Below are positions 7,292-12,490 of a DNA stretch of 12,490 bases, one piece after another. A program made the translations under genes and the position numbers. Below the pieces are notes generated by a model. The model was not told the DNA's origin, did not search any database, and was given only the letters and a program-made list of their open reading frames with translations. The stretch is from positions 1 through 12,490 of the forward strand of contig CAADSR010000281.1 of NCBI GenBank assembly GCA_900751685.1, given 5' to 3'. This DNA is from Clostridia bacterium. GTDB lineage: Bacteria > Bacillota > Clostridia > UBA1381. Within the stretch, counting starts at the first letter, position 1, and the number at the start of each line of letters is the position of its first letter.

Positions 7292-7350
7292 AGCTTCCAT
7301 ATAGACATTTAAAATGGAAAAGAATCCAGAAAGAGATATAGGAAAATCAA

Positions 7351-7456
7351 TGTAGGGCGGGCTGTTTACAGCCCGCTGCCGACTGAGGGCAAAACGTGCC
7401 TTTTCGGCGGGATGAGGGCATCCTTTTGAAGTGTGTAGACCGCCCTTTGTCTACAC
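7351..7456. repeat. Compact inverted-repeat element of unknown nature
   Basis: A run of nested and adjacent inverted repeats: GCGGGCTG/CAGCCCGC with loop TTTA (7357-7376); GCCGA/TCGGC (7378-7382, 7404-7408) enclosing GGCA/TGCC; GGATG/CATCC (7410-7423); and GTGTAGAC/GTCTACAC (7433-7456). The outer parts also pair: TGTAG 7351-7355 with CTACA 7451-7455, and GGCGG 7356-7360 with CCGCC 7440-7444. It contains no ORF. It could be a dispersed REP/MITE-like intergenic repeat or a structured RNA; the single copy seen here cannot decide. Confidence 0.6.
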
Positions 7457-7500
7457 GCTAAAAAGAGGTGTTTCCTATATAGGAAACACCTCTTTTTAGC
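7457..7500. terminator. Perfect 44-bp palindrome, likely bidirectional terminator
   Basis: Two 22-bp arms with no spacer (centre between 7478 and 7479) match perfectly. Each transcript strand reads A-rich arm, GAGGTG stem, then CACCTC followed by TTTTT, the usual form of a two-way terminator between convergent genes. It lies 65 bp from the stop of the leftward oxidoreductase and 268 bp after purA. Together with the features listed before it, it fills most of the gene-free stretch 7190-7564; I see nothing else there. Confidence 0.8.
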
Positions 7501-7564
7501 TAAGTTATCGAAGATAAATAAATCATATTTGGCTATAGAAAATTAAATTTGTTTGATTTTGTTG

Positions 7565-8998
7565 TTATCTATTTTCCGACGCAGACTTTGTTGCGGGGTT
7601 GTCGATCAGATGGCCGCGGTAATCAAACCGGGAACCATGGCAGGGGCAGTCCCAACTTTTTTCATCTGGGTTCCATTCGAGCTGGCAGCCCAGGTGGGGG
7701 CAGTGGGCGGAGATGACAAAAACATTGCCTTCCTCATCCTTGTAGACGCCTGCTTTGCCTTCGTCTGTATCGACGATCCCGCCATGCCCGGCAGGAAGCT
7801 CTTCCAGGGTGCCTTCCGGGACCCGCAGGTTACGGGAAAGGCCTTTGGTGCTTTGCATGGTATCCTTGAATAGATTTTTTGCAGAAGCGGAGGGCTTGAA
7901 CCGCTGGGGGGAAAATACAGGGGTGTAGGGGCTCTTGATCCCAAGGATCTCATCACATAAAACCATGGCGGCAACCATAGAGGTGCTCATCCCCCATTTC
8001 CCGAAACCGGTGGCAACATACCAGTCCGGGGTGGAAGTGGAGAATTGCCCGATATAGGGAACCCCGTCCATTGTCATACAGTCCTGGGCGGACCAATGGG
8101 CGATTTCACGGCTGTCCGGCCAGAGACGTGCGGCAGTTTTCCGCAGCTGGTCGTATTTGCCGCCCGCAGAATTTTCGCCGGTACGGTGGCTCCCGCCGCC
8201 CAGTAAGGTGATATTTTTAGAACGGCGGAGCGAAAGGCCGCCCGGATCGATCCCTAAAAACATTCCTTCCGGGATTGGGGCGTTTTCTAAGGCGATCACA
8301 TAAGAGCGTTCCTGGTGCATCCGCATAAAATAGTAGCCCGGATGGTTTAAGAAAGGGAAATGGGTTGCAAATATGATCTTATTGCTGCGGACACTGCCAT
8401 AAGCCGTTAATACCTTATTGTCCTCAATGTCATAAACGGGTGTTTGTTCATAAATGGTCAGATTTTTACTGATAGCCTCCAGGAAGTGAAGGGGATGGAA
8501 CTGTGCCTGGTCACGGAACCGCAGGGCGCCCGAAGCTGGGAAGCCAGGCCGTGGGATAAATTCAGCAGGCAGCCCAAGGAGCAGGGCGGCGTCCGCTTCC
8601 TTTTGAAGCAGGTCTGCTTGCTTTTCAGTGTATAAGTAGGCTGGCTGGATTTTAAAATCGCAGTGGATCTTGTGCTGTGAAATAATGCGCCGGTACTCGT
8701 CGATCGCCCGTTGGTTGGCCTGGGCGTATTGGGTCGCCTTCTCTTTGCCAAAATGCTCGATCAATTGAGCGTAGATCAAATTGTGCTGCGATGTGATTTT
8801 CGCAGTTGTGTGCTTGGTCTGCCCGCTGCCAATGCGTGACGCTTCTAATACAACAACGTTCACGTCCCGTTGCTGTAGAAAGAACGCCGTCAAAAGGCCG
8901 GCCATCCCTCCGCCGATGACCGTAACGTCCGCTTCCAGGTCTCCCGATAGAGAAGGGCGCTCCGGCAGAGGGCTATCTTGTGTCCAAATGGAATCCAT
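7565..8998 (-). CDS. FAD-dependent oxidoreductase with C-terminal Rieske [2Fe-2S] domain (YhfW-like)
   Basis: A 477-residue cytosolic redox protein of unknown substrate. The N-terminal DAO/glycine-oxidase-type FAD fold has ADVTVIGGGMAGLL (23-36) with an acidic strand end (LEAS, 51-54) and GQTKHTTAKIT (59-69). The C-terminal Rieske domain has CPHLGC (433-438) and CPCHGS (451-456). Cluster ligands would be C433, H435, C451 and H454, with C438 and C453 as the disulfide pair typical of Rieske proteins. The layout matches B. subtilis YhfW-type proteins. The C-terminus after NPA is short. The start at 8998 is fixed by GGAGGTGATC (9001-9010), a nearly full anti-SD match; the in-frame ATG at 9028 lies upstream of that site. 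It is 102 nt downstream of the small HTH gene on the same strand. No clear promoter of its own was found. Confidence 0.93.
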   Translation of the reverse strand: MDSIWTQDSPLPERPSLSGDLEADVTVIGGGMAGLLTAFFLQQRDVNVVVLEASRIGSGQTKHTTAKITSQHNLIYAQLIEHFGKEKATQYAQANQRAIDEYRRIISQHKIHCDFKIQPAYLYTEKQADLLQKEADAALLLGLPAEFIPRPGFPASGALRFRDQAQFHPLHFLEAISKNLTIYEQTPVYDIEDNKVLTAYGSVRSNKIIFATHFPFLNHPGYYFMRMHQERSYVIALENAPIPEGMFLGIDPGGLSLRRSKNITLLGGGSHRTGENSAGGKYDQLRKTAARLWPDSREIAHWSAQDCMTMDGVPYIGQFSTSTPDWYVATGFGKWGMSTSMVAAMVLCDEILGIKSPYTPVFSPQRFKPSASAKNLFKDTMQSTKGLSRNLRVPEGTLEELPAGHGGIVDTDEGKAGVYKDEEGNVFVISAHCPHLGCQLEWNPDEKSWDCPCHGSRFDYRGHLIDNPATKSASENR

Positions 8999-9100
8999 AG
9001 GATCACCTCCACCTTTAGTGTGCTGCACGAGCCCTAAAAATATACAGAATATGGCTAAAACATTCTATGGATTTTATGAAAATTTTAAATAGAAAGATGT

Positions 9101-9337
9101 TTATTCTAATCCTTCAAAAAAGTCGGCAAACTCTACCTTAAGAATCTTCTTAATTAGAATTAGGTCACTTACATAAATATTGGCCCTTCCTTGTTCAATA
9201 TGAGAATATTGCGCTCTGGACATGGCGCGGTCATGTATATTTAACTCTCGCTCCATGTCGTACTGAGATAGACCGCGTAATTTCCTTAAACGCTGTATGT
9301 TTTGACCAATATTTGAGTCTTGTAAAAGTTTTTGCAT
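9101..9337 (-). CDS. Small XRE-family HTH regulator
   Basis: A 78-residue protein that is essentially one Cro/C1 helix-turn-helix (GQNIQRLRKLRGLSQYDMER, then SHIEQGRANIYVSDLILIKKIL, ending in DFFEGLE). The segment between helix 2 and the recognition helix (NIHDRAMSRAQYSHIEQG) looks a few residues longer than usual. The start at 9337 follows GGGAGG (9345-9350) with 7-nt spacing, preferred to the in-frame ATG at 9352. It is AT-rich, divergent from the unknown gene at 9461, and its promoter overlaps that gene's promoter, so autoregulation and control of the neighbour are likely (inference). It could also be a degenerate remnant of a mobile element. Confidence 0.88.
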   Translation of the reverse strand: MQKLLQDSNIGQNIQRLRKLRGLSQYDMERELNIHDRAMSRAQYSHIEQGRANIYVSDLILIKKILKVEFADFFEGLE

Positions 9338-9367
9338 AGTAAAACCTCCCAAAATGATATTAAATGA

Positions 9368-9426
9368 TATCTATATCTTGATTATATCAGAAAAAAAATT
9401 GTAAAATAGATATTGGGTAGTATCTA
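9368..9426. promoter_or_regulatory. Shared divergent promoter with TAGATA/TATCTA sites
   Basis: Leftward: TATAAT on the minus strand (9386-9381) preceded by TGA (extended -10) and no good -35. Rightward: TTGATT (9378-9383), an 18-bp spacer, TAAAAT (9402-9407). Around them are TATCTA (9368-9373), TAGATA (9407-9412) and TATCTA (9421-9426); the last two form an inverted repeat with 8-bp spacing at the rightward start site. They are candidate operators for the small HTH protein. Confidence 0.5.
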
Positions 9427-9460
9427 CCGTGTAAAAAATTTTATTAAAGGAGAGCATATA

Positions 9461-9793
9461 ATGTTAAAAGAAGAGATTAGATTGGAAGAAGCAGCAGAGA
9501 TGGCAAGTTGGTTACCCAAGCACGAGGAGGTAATGGAAGTTTTATGTAATGATTGTTACCTTACGGCTGACAAGTTTATAGAAATAATCGAGAAGTTAGA
9601 AGAACAACAGTTTTATTGCCTAATTTATCTAGCTATAGTAAATTGCAAACCGACTGCTGTAGTAGGTAATGCAGTTGATAAATTGATGGAGATAGCATAT
9701 TTTAAACAATGGGAAAAACTAGGAACAAAAAGAATGATTGAAGAAATTAAGGCATATGTTAAAAAAGAGGCTAAGAGAGAAAACAGAAAATAG
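9461..9793 (+). CDS. Unrecognised 110-residue protein
   Basis: I do not recognise this protein. It is charged and mostly helical in appearance, with acidic N-terminal and middle segments (KEEIRLEEAAEMA; EIIEKLEEQQ), one hydrophobic stretch (about 51-62, FYCLIYLAIVNC), cysteines at 29, 32, 53 and 62, and a basic tail (KKEAKRENRK). The hydrophobic stretch is short for a membrane segment. The start at ATG 9461 follows AAAGGAG (9446-9452) with 8-nt spacing; an in-frame TTG at 9413 has no ribosome site and lies at the predicted transcription start. It is AT-rich and divergent from the small HTH gene. Possibly a cargo gene of an accessory insertion; no function is claimed. Confidence 0.72.
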   Translation: MLKEEIRLEEAAEMASWLPKHEEVMEVLCNDCYLTADKFIEIIEKLEEQQFYCLIYLAIVNCKPTAVVGNAVDKLMEIAYFKQWEKLGTKRMIEEIKAYVKKEAKRENRK

Positions 9794-9814
9794 CACAATA
9801 AAAATAAAAGAAAG

Positions 9815-9850
9815 TTTTCAGTAAAAATTTCTCTGAAAATATTTGTTTTA
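9815..9850 (+). terminator. Weak terminator after the 110-residue gene
   Basis: Perfect 7-bp stem TTTTCAG/CTGAAAA (9815-9821, 9833-9839) with an 11-nt loop and a T-rich but interrupted tail. The stem is AT-rich, so efficiency is doubtful. Confidence 0.45.
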
Positions 9851-9854
9851 CTAC

Positions 9855-9883
9855 TTGCATTTTTTTGCATTTTGCGTTATAAT
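9855..9883 (+). promoter_or_regulatory. Promoter of tRNA-Gly
   Basis: TTGCAT (9855-9860), a 17-bp spacer and TATAAT (9878-9883). Transcription would start near 9890, about 56 nt before the mature tRNA. Confidence 0.8.
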
Positions 9884-9889
9884 AATAAC

Positions 9890-9937
9890 GCACCGTGTTC
9901 CTAGGGTAGAAAAACCCGGTTCGGTTTAGTAAGGTGC
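9890..9937 (+). other. Structured 5' leader of the tRNA-Gly transcript
   Basis: GCACC (9890-9894) can pair with GGTGC (9933-9937), enclosing a GGGT/ACCC hairpin extended by CC/GG across a 2-nt bulge. It begins at the predicted transcription start and would be removed by RNase P. It does not resemble a T-box or a second tRNA that I can recognise. Confidence 0.4.
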
Positions 9938-9945
9938 ATTTGAAT

Positions 9946-10019
9946 GTAGGCGTAGTTTAGTGGTAAAACATTAGCTTCCCAAGCTGAGGTTGCGAGTTCG
10001 ATTCTCGTCGCCTGCTCCA
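9946..10019 (+). tRNA. tRNA-Gly(CCC), CCA encoded
   Basis: A complete cloverleaf: acceptor GTAGGCG/CGCCTGC (one T-G pair), D stem GTTT/AAAC, anticodon stem TTAGC/GCTGA around loop TTCCCAA (anticodon CCC), T stem GCGAG/CTCGT around TTCGATT, and encoded CCA (10017-10019). The anticodon reads GGG glycine codons. It is a single-gene unit with its own promoter and terminator. Confidence 0.96.
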
Positions 10020-10034
10020 AAGAAGAAAAGAAAG

Positions 10035-10072
10035 AAGCCGATTGCTGAAAAGTGGTCGGCTTTTTTCTTTTG
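10035..10072 (+). terminator. Terminator of the tRNA-Gly unit
   Basis: A 12-bp stem (10035-10046 with 10051-10062, three wobble pairs) is closed by a GAAA tetraloop and followed by six T and then CTTTT. It starts 16 nt after the tRNA. Confidence 0.88.
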
Positions 10073-10200
10073 GAAACTTTCCTATACGAAAAAAGTGTTC
10101 CGGCTTTTCAGAAGTGGAGGGGAAGATATTACAGCTGAAAAAACGTTCTTGCCTAACATAGGAAATAGCTTGATAAATAGCAGTGCTGCGACACATGAAA

Positions 10201-10225
10201 AAGGCTTCCTTAAAAAGGAAGCCTT
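10201..10225 (-). terminator. Terminator of the alarmone synthetase gene
   Basis: Perfect 11-bp stem AAGGCTTCCTT/AAGGAAGCCTT (10201-10211, 10215-10225) with a 3-nt loop. On the minus strand it continues into a short T run (10200-10198) after TT at the stem base. The stop codon of the gene (10226-10224) overlaps the base of the stem. The interval 10073-10200 holds nothing I can support. Confidence 0.8.
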
Positions 10226-10883
10226 AAGTAGTGATATTGCTTTGTATATTTAAAAGGTTTTCCGGCTTATATTGCTCGATATCCTCATTGAGGGATTGCA
10301 TTTTTTCATCAAGAGCAGCCACAATGGTTGCACAATCCGTCAAATCATTGCTCAGATTTTCGGGGACCGCATGTTCAAATTTGTACCGCAGCTTATGTTC
10401 CAAACTAGCCCAGAAGTCCATGGCAATGGTTCGGATCTGGATCTCCACCCGGGTGTATTCAATATGTCCTGACATGAATACAGGCACTTCAACAAGCATA
10501 TGGTAAGAGCGGTAACCGTTGGATTTAGGGGATTGGATATAATCCTTTACCCGTAAGATCTTTGCGTAGGATTGGGCAGTGATAACGGTCGCGATTTTGT
10601 AAATGTCAGAGGTGAAGGAGCAGATAATACGGATGCCGGCGATATCGTCAATATACTGAAGCGCATTTTCAAGAGTCGGTTCATAGCCCCTTCGTACCAG
10701 TTTTGCTGCAATACTTTGCGGTGTTTTAAGACGGGACTCAATTTGCTCGATTGGGTTTGCCTTTAATTTTACAGCAAATTCTTCATTAATGATCTCAAGC
10801 TTTGTGTTCAGTTCCTTTAACGCGCTGGAGTAGAGCAGCATTGCATCCCGGTATTCTTTTGTAGTCATGGTTTCAATCAACAT
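10224..10883 (-). CDS. Small alarmone synthetase, RelQ/YjbM (SasB) type GTP pyrophosphokinase
   Basis: It transfers pyrophosphate from ATP to GDP or GTP to make (p)ppGpp, the stringent-response signal. The 219-residue protein is a stand-alone RelA/SpoT nucleotidyltransferase domain without hydrolase or TGS/ACT domains. It has DDIAGIRIIC with catalytic Asp80 (79-88), SPKSNGYRSYH (118-128) with the G-loop tyrosine, VEIQIRT with Glu147 (146-152), MDFWASLEHK (155-164) and a helical C-terminal tail, as in tetrameric RelQ. The start at 10883 follows AAGGAG (10891-10896) with 6-nt spacing; the longer in-frame start at 10958 would begin upstream of the promoter -10. It is a single-gene unit. Activity in this family is usually controlled at transcription and by pppGpp/RNA binding. 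Confidence 0.94.
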   Translation of the reverse strand: MLIETMTTKEYRDAMLLYSSALKELNTKLEIINEEFAVKLKANPIEQIESRLKTPQSIAAKLVRRGYEPTLENALQYIDDIAGIRIICSFTSDIYKIATVITAQSYAKILRVKDYIQSPKSNGYRSYHMLVEVPVFMSGHIEYTRVEIQIRTIAMDFWASLEHKLRYKFEHAVPENLSNDLTDCATIVAALDEKMQSLNEDIEQYKPENLLNIQSNITT

Positions 10884-10923
10884 TTTTTTTCTCCTTCCAG
10901 TTGACCAAACTTTTACTAGCTTT

Positions 10924-10966
10924 ATTATACTATGTTTGCGTTTATTTTTCCAGTACAATCTGGAAA
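10924..10966 (-). promoter_or_regulatory. Promoter of the alarmone synthetase with overlapping inverted repeat
   Basis: On the minus strand: -35 TGGAAA (10952-10947, 4 of 6 matches), a 17-bp spacer, TATAAT (10929-10924). A perfect inverted repeat TTTCCAG-6 bp-CTGGAAA (10947-10953, 10960-10966) covers the -35, which is a good position for a repressor operator or an activator site. Confidence 0.6.
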
Positions 10967-11018
10967 GTTTACAATAAGTTAATTTTTAACTTGTATTTTG
11001 AAAATTGTAGGATAAGGT

Positions 11019-11933
11019 CTAGGATAATCCATCATACACCGGGAAATGATGATTTTCTTCGTAGGTTTTGCATAATTCGATAAATGCCCGGGCGGCTTCT
11101 GTGAGGTATTTATTCTTATGATACACAATACGGAATTTTCGGTTAAATTCGAGTCCTTTGATCTGGACGGAATGGACCAGTCCCTGCCGCAGCGCCCCCT
11201 GTACCATCCGCTGAGGCAGGACAGCCACCCCCAGGCCATTGATAACGCCATTGACCAGTGCCGTGGTGCTTACGCTTTCCCAAACCGGGGTGATAGTGAA
11301 GCCATAAGCCTCCAGAGCGTGTTCAAAGGTCTCACGGGTACCGCTGCCATGCTCCCGCAGGAGGAACCGCTGCTTTACAAATTCCTCCACCGGGATAACC
11401 TGCCCTTGGGAGAAGGAGCCTTTTGCAGGGCAGATCACCGTCAGGGAGTCGAGCATATATTCCTCGCCGACTAAATTGGGCTCATGGACAATTCCTTCGA
11501 TCACCGCAAAATCCAACTCGTTACGCAGCAGCATTTGCTCCATTTTCTCAGAGCGTTCCACAAAAACGCGTACGTCAATGGCAGGGTAAGCTTCGGAAAA
11601 GATCTTTACATAGCTGGGCATGAGCTGGGAGCCTACTGTGATACTGCCCCCAATGCGGAGGATGCCAAGCTTGTCCCAGTCCCGGATGTTTTTCTCCATA
11701 TCCTCAAACAATGCGGAGATATGGCTTGCATAGTTCCAGAACATTTTTCCCGCTTCGGTAATATACAGCCGGCGGGAGATGCGGTCAAAAAATTTGATAT
11801 TATAAAAATCCTCTAGCTCATGGATCGCAAAGCTCACGGAGGGCTGGGCGATGAAAAGCTTTTCTGCCGCCTTCGTTAAATTATTCCCGCACTCGCAAAC
11901 GGTCAAAAAGATCTTAATATGGCGCAAGGTCAT
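11019..11933 (-). CDS. LysR-family transcriptional regulator
   Basis: A 304-residue regulator. The N-terminal winged helix-turn-helix (about 1-60; LTKAAEKLFIAQPSVSFAIH, then FDRISRRLYITEAGK) is followed by a linker helix and a two-lobed periplasmic-binding-like effector domain (about 88-295). The start at 11933 is fixed by GAGGTGATC (11937-11945); a GTG at 11942 lies inside that site. It is divergent from the chromate-transporter-type gene with 104 bp between starts, the classical layout for a LysR protein controlling its neighbour and itself. The effector is unknown. Downstream of its stop there is only an AT-rich 7-bp hairpin (10976-10992) with no T tract. Confidence 0.94.
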   Translation of the reverse strand: MTLRHIKIFLTVCECGNNLTKAAEKLFIAQPSVSFAIHELEDFYNIKFFDRISRRLYITEAGKMFWNYASHISALFEDMEKNIRDWDKLGILRIGGSITVGSQLMPSYVKIFSEAYPAIDVRVFVERSEKMEQMLLRNELDFAVIEGIVHEPNLVGEEYMLDSLTVICPAKGSFSQGQVIPVEEFVKQRFLLREHGSGTRETFEHALEAYGFTITPVWESVSTTALVNGVINGLGVAVLPQRMVQGALRQGLVHSVQIKGLEFNRKFRIVYHKNKYLTEAARAFIELCKTYEENHHFPVYDGLS

Positions 11934-11945
11934 GTAGATCACCTC

Positions 11946-11984
11946 ATTATAATAAAATTAATATGATTATAATAAAATTATAAT
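11946..11984. promoter_or_regulatory. Three ATTATAAT palindromes in the LysR/transporter intergenic region
   Basis: The 8-bp palindrome ATTATAAT occurs at 11946-11953, 11966-11973 and 11977-11984. The first two are part of a 15-bp direct repeat ATTATAATAAAATTA with a 20-bp period, about two helical turns, which suits binding of a LysR tetramer on one face. Some copies may also serve as -10 boxes for the leftward LysR gene. Confidence 0.5.
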
Positions 11985-12006
11985 ATTTTTCTTATTAAAT
12001 TGCAAG

Positions 12007-12015
12007 TGGTATAAT
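12007..12015 (+). promoter_or_regulatory. Extended -10 promoter of the transporter gene
   Basis: TGG followed by TATAAT (12010-12015). The -35 region at 11987-11992 (TTTTCT) is poor, which fits a promoter needing an activator such as the adjacent LysR protein. The expected start of transcription is near 12022, very close to the ribosome site (GGGAGGGG, 12025-12032). Confidence 0.65.
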
Positions 12016-12037
12016 GAAAATATTGGGAGGGGTTTTT

Positions 12038-12490
12038 ATGAGTGAAAAGAAAGGGAAGTATTTGACGCTGTTTACATCGACACTGGCGCTGAGTGCTTTT
12101 ACATTTGGAGGGGGATTTGTCATCATTCCCTTGATGCGCAAACGCTTTGTGGAAGACCTGCATTGGATTGATGAGCAGGAAATGATGGATCTAACCGCCA
12201 TTGCCCAGTCTTCCCCGGGGGCGATTGCGGTCAATGCTTCGATCTTGATCGGCTACCGGGTCGCAGGGGCTGCCGGTGCGCTGCTCACAGTTTTTGGCAC
12301 GGTGCTGCCGCCGCTGGTTATTTTGTCAGTGATCTCTTTTTTTTATATTGCATTCCGGGACAATGCCATTGTTAACTTGATAATGAAGGGCATGCAGGCT
12401 GGAGTGGCGGCTGTAATTTGTGATGTGGTCATTACCATGGGGAAGGGCGTGCTGAAATTCCGGCGGCTCCTTCCGGGCTGCATGATGGCG
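12038..12490 (+). CDS. Chromate transporter family (ChrA/CHR) protein, 5' part
   Basis: An inner-membrane transporter; the frame is open through the window end, so the gene is cut after 151 residues. The visible part has a first hydrophobic helix with FGGGFVIIPLM (23-33), a short amphipathic segment (HWIDEQEMMDL), the CHR signature AQSSPGAIAVN (56-66), and GYRVAGAAGALLTVFGTVLPP leading into further helices. Single-domain members of about 180-200 residues usually occur as tandem pairs, so a second half-gene may follow (inference). The start follows GGAGG (12026-12030) with 7-nt spacing. The true substrate in anaerobes is often untested; chromate is only the family name. It is divergent from, and probably regulated by, the LysR protein. 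Confidence 0.9.
   Translation, partial: MSEKKGKYLTLFTSTLALSAFTFGGGFVIIPLMRKRFVEDLHWIDEQEMMDLTAIAQSSPGAIAVNASILIGYRVAGAAGALLTVFGTVLPPLVILSVISFFYIAFRDNAIVNLIMKGMQAGVAAVICDVVITMGKGVLKFRRLLPGCMMA

Noticed and set aside
7190..7564. CRISPR array in the repeat-rich gap
   Set aside because: The repeats are inverted and all different; there are no regularly spaced direct repeats.
9101..9793. Toxin-antitoxin pair
   Set aside because: The genes are divergent and neither resembles a known toxin; typical type II pairs are co-directional and overlapping.
9884..9945. T-box leader or second tRNA before tRNA-Gly
   Set aside because: No T-box AGGGUGGNACCGCG-like core and no cloverleaf could be built; only a simple nested hairpin.
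9946..10019. tRNA-Gly as an integration (att) site
   Set aside because: No second copy of the tRNA 3' end and no integrase gene are visible in the window.

Overview
The window looks like chromosomal DNA of a Gram-positive anaerobe of the class Clostridia, probably a gut Lachnospiraceae-like or related lineage. The reasons are moderate GC with AT-rich intergenic DNA, strong AGGAGG-type ribosome sites, sigma-A promoters close to consensus, and purC, purB and purA proteins of the type common in Clostridia (especially the divergent PurA). The species cannot be named from the sequence. Most of the window is ordinary housekeeping DNA; I see no phage, transposase, CRISPR array or complete defence system.

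Left part (1-3700). The 3' part of a Zn/Cd/Pb-type P-type ATPase ends in a terminator. It is followed at once by a consensus promoter for ksgA (16S rRNA dimethyltransferase) and a co-directional XRE-type regulator. The terminator for that pair lies about 260 nt past the regulator's stop. Between stop and terminator, on the opposite strand, is a 72-residue cysteine-rich protein with its own fully consensus promoter, so the two transcripts must overlap along the whole small gene.

Middle (3600-7560). purC-purB-purA form a purine operon: SAICAR synthetase, then adenylosuccinate lyase (used in both IMP and AMP synthesis), then adenylosuccinate synthetase. The purB-purA spacer can fold into two hairpins with perfectly complementary 7-nt loops. 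After purA comes a gene-free convergent zone of about 375 bp with terminators and a dense set of inverted repeats, including a perfect 44-bp palindrome.

Right part (7565-12490). On the minus strand are a FAD oxidoreductase with a C-terminal Rieske domain and, upstream, a small XRE regulator. The regulator is divergent from an unrecognised 110-residue protein in a visibly AT-rich patch with shared TAGATA-type candidate operator sites. Next is tRNA-Gly(CCC) with its own promoter, a structured leader and a terminator. Then, on the minus strand, come a small alarmone synthetase (RelQ/YjbM type) and a LysR regulator. The LysR gene is divergent from a chromate-transporter-family gene cut by the window end; their shared promoter carries three copies of an 8-bp palindrome.

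No clearly new multi-gene system is visible. The best leads are the antisense arrangement around the cysteine-rich gene, the inverted-repeat island after purA, the possible kissing loops before purA, and the AT-rich regulator/unknown pair.
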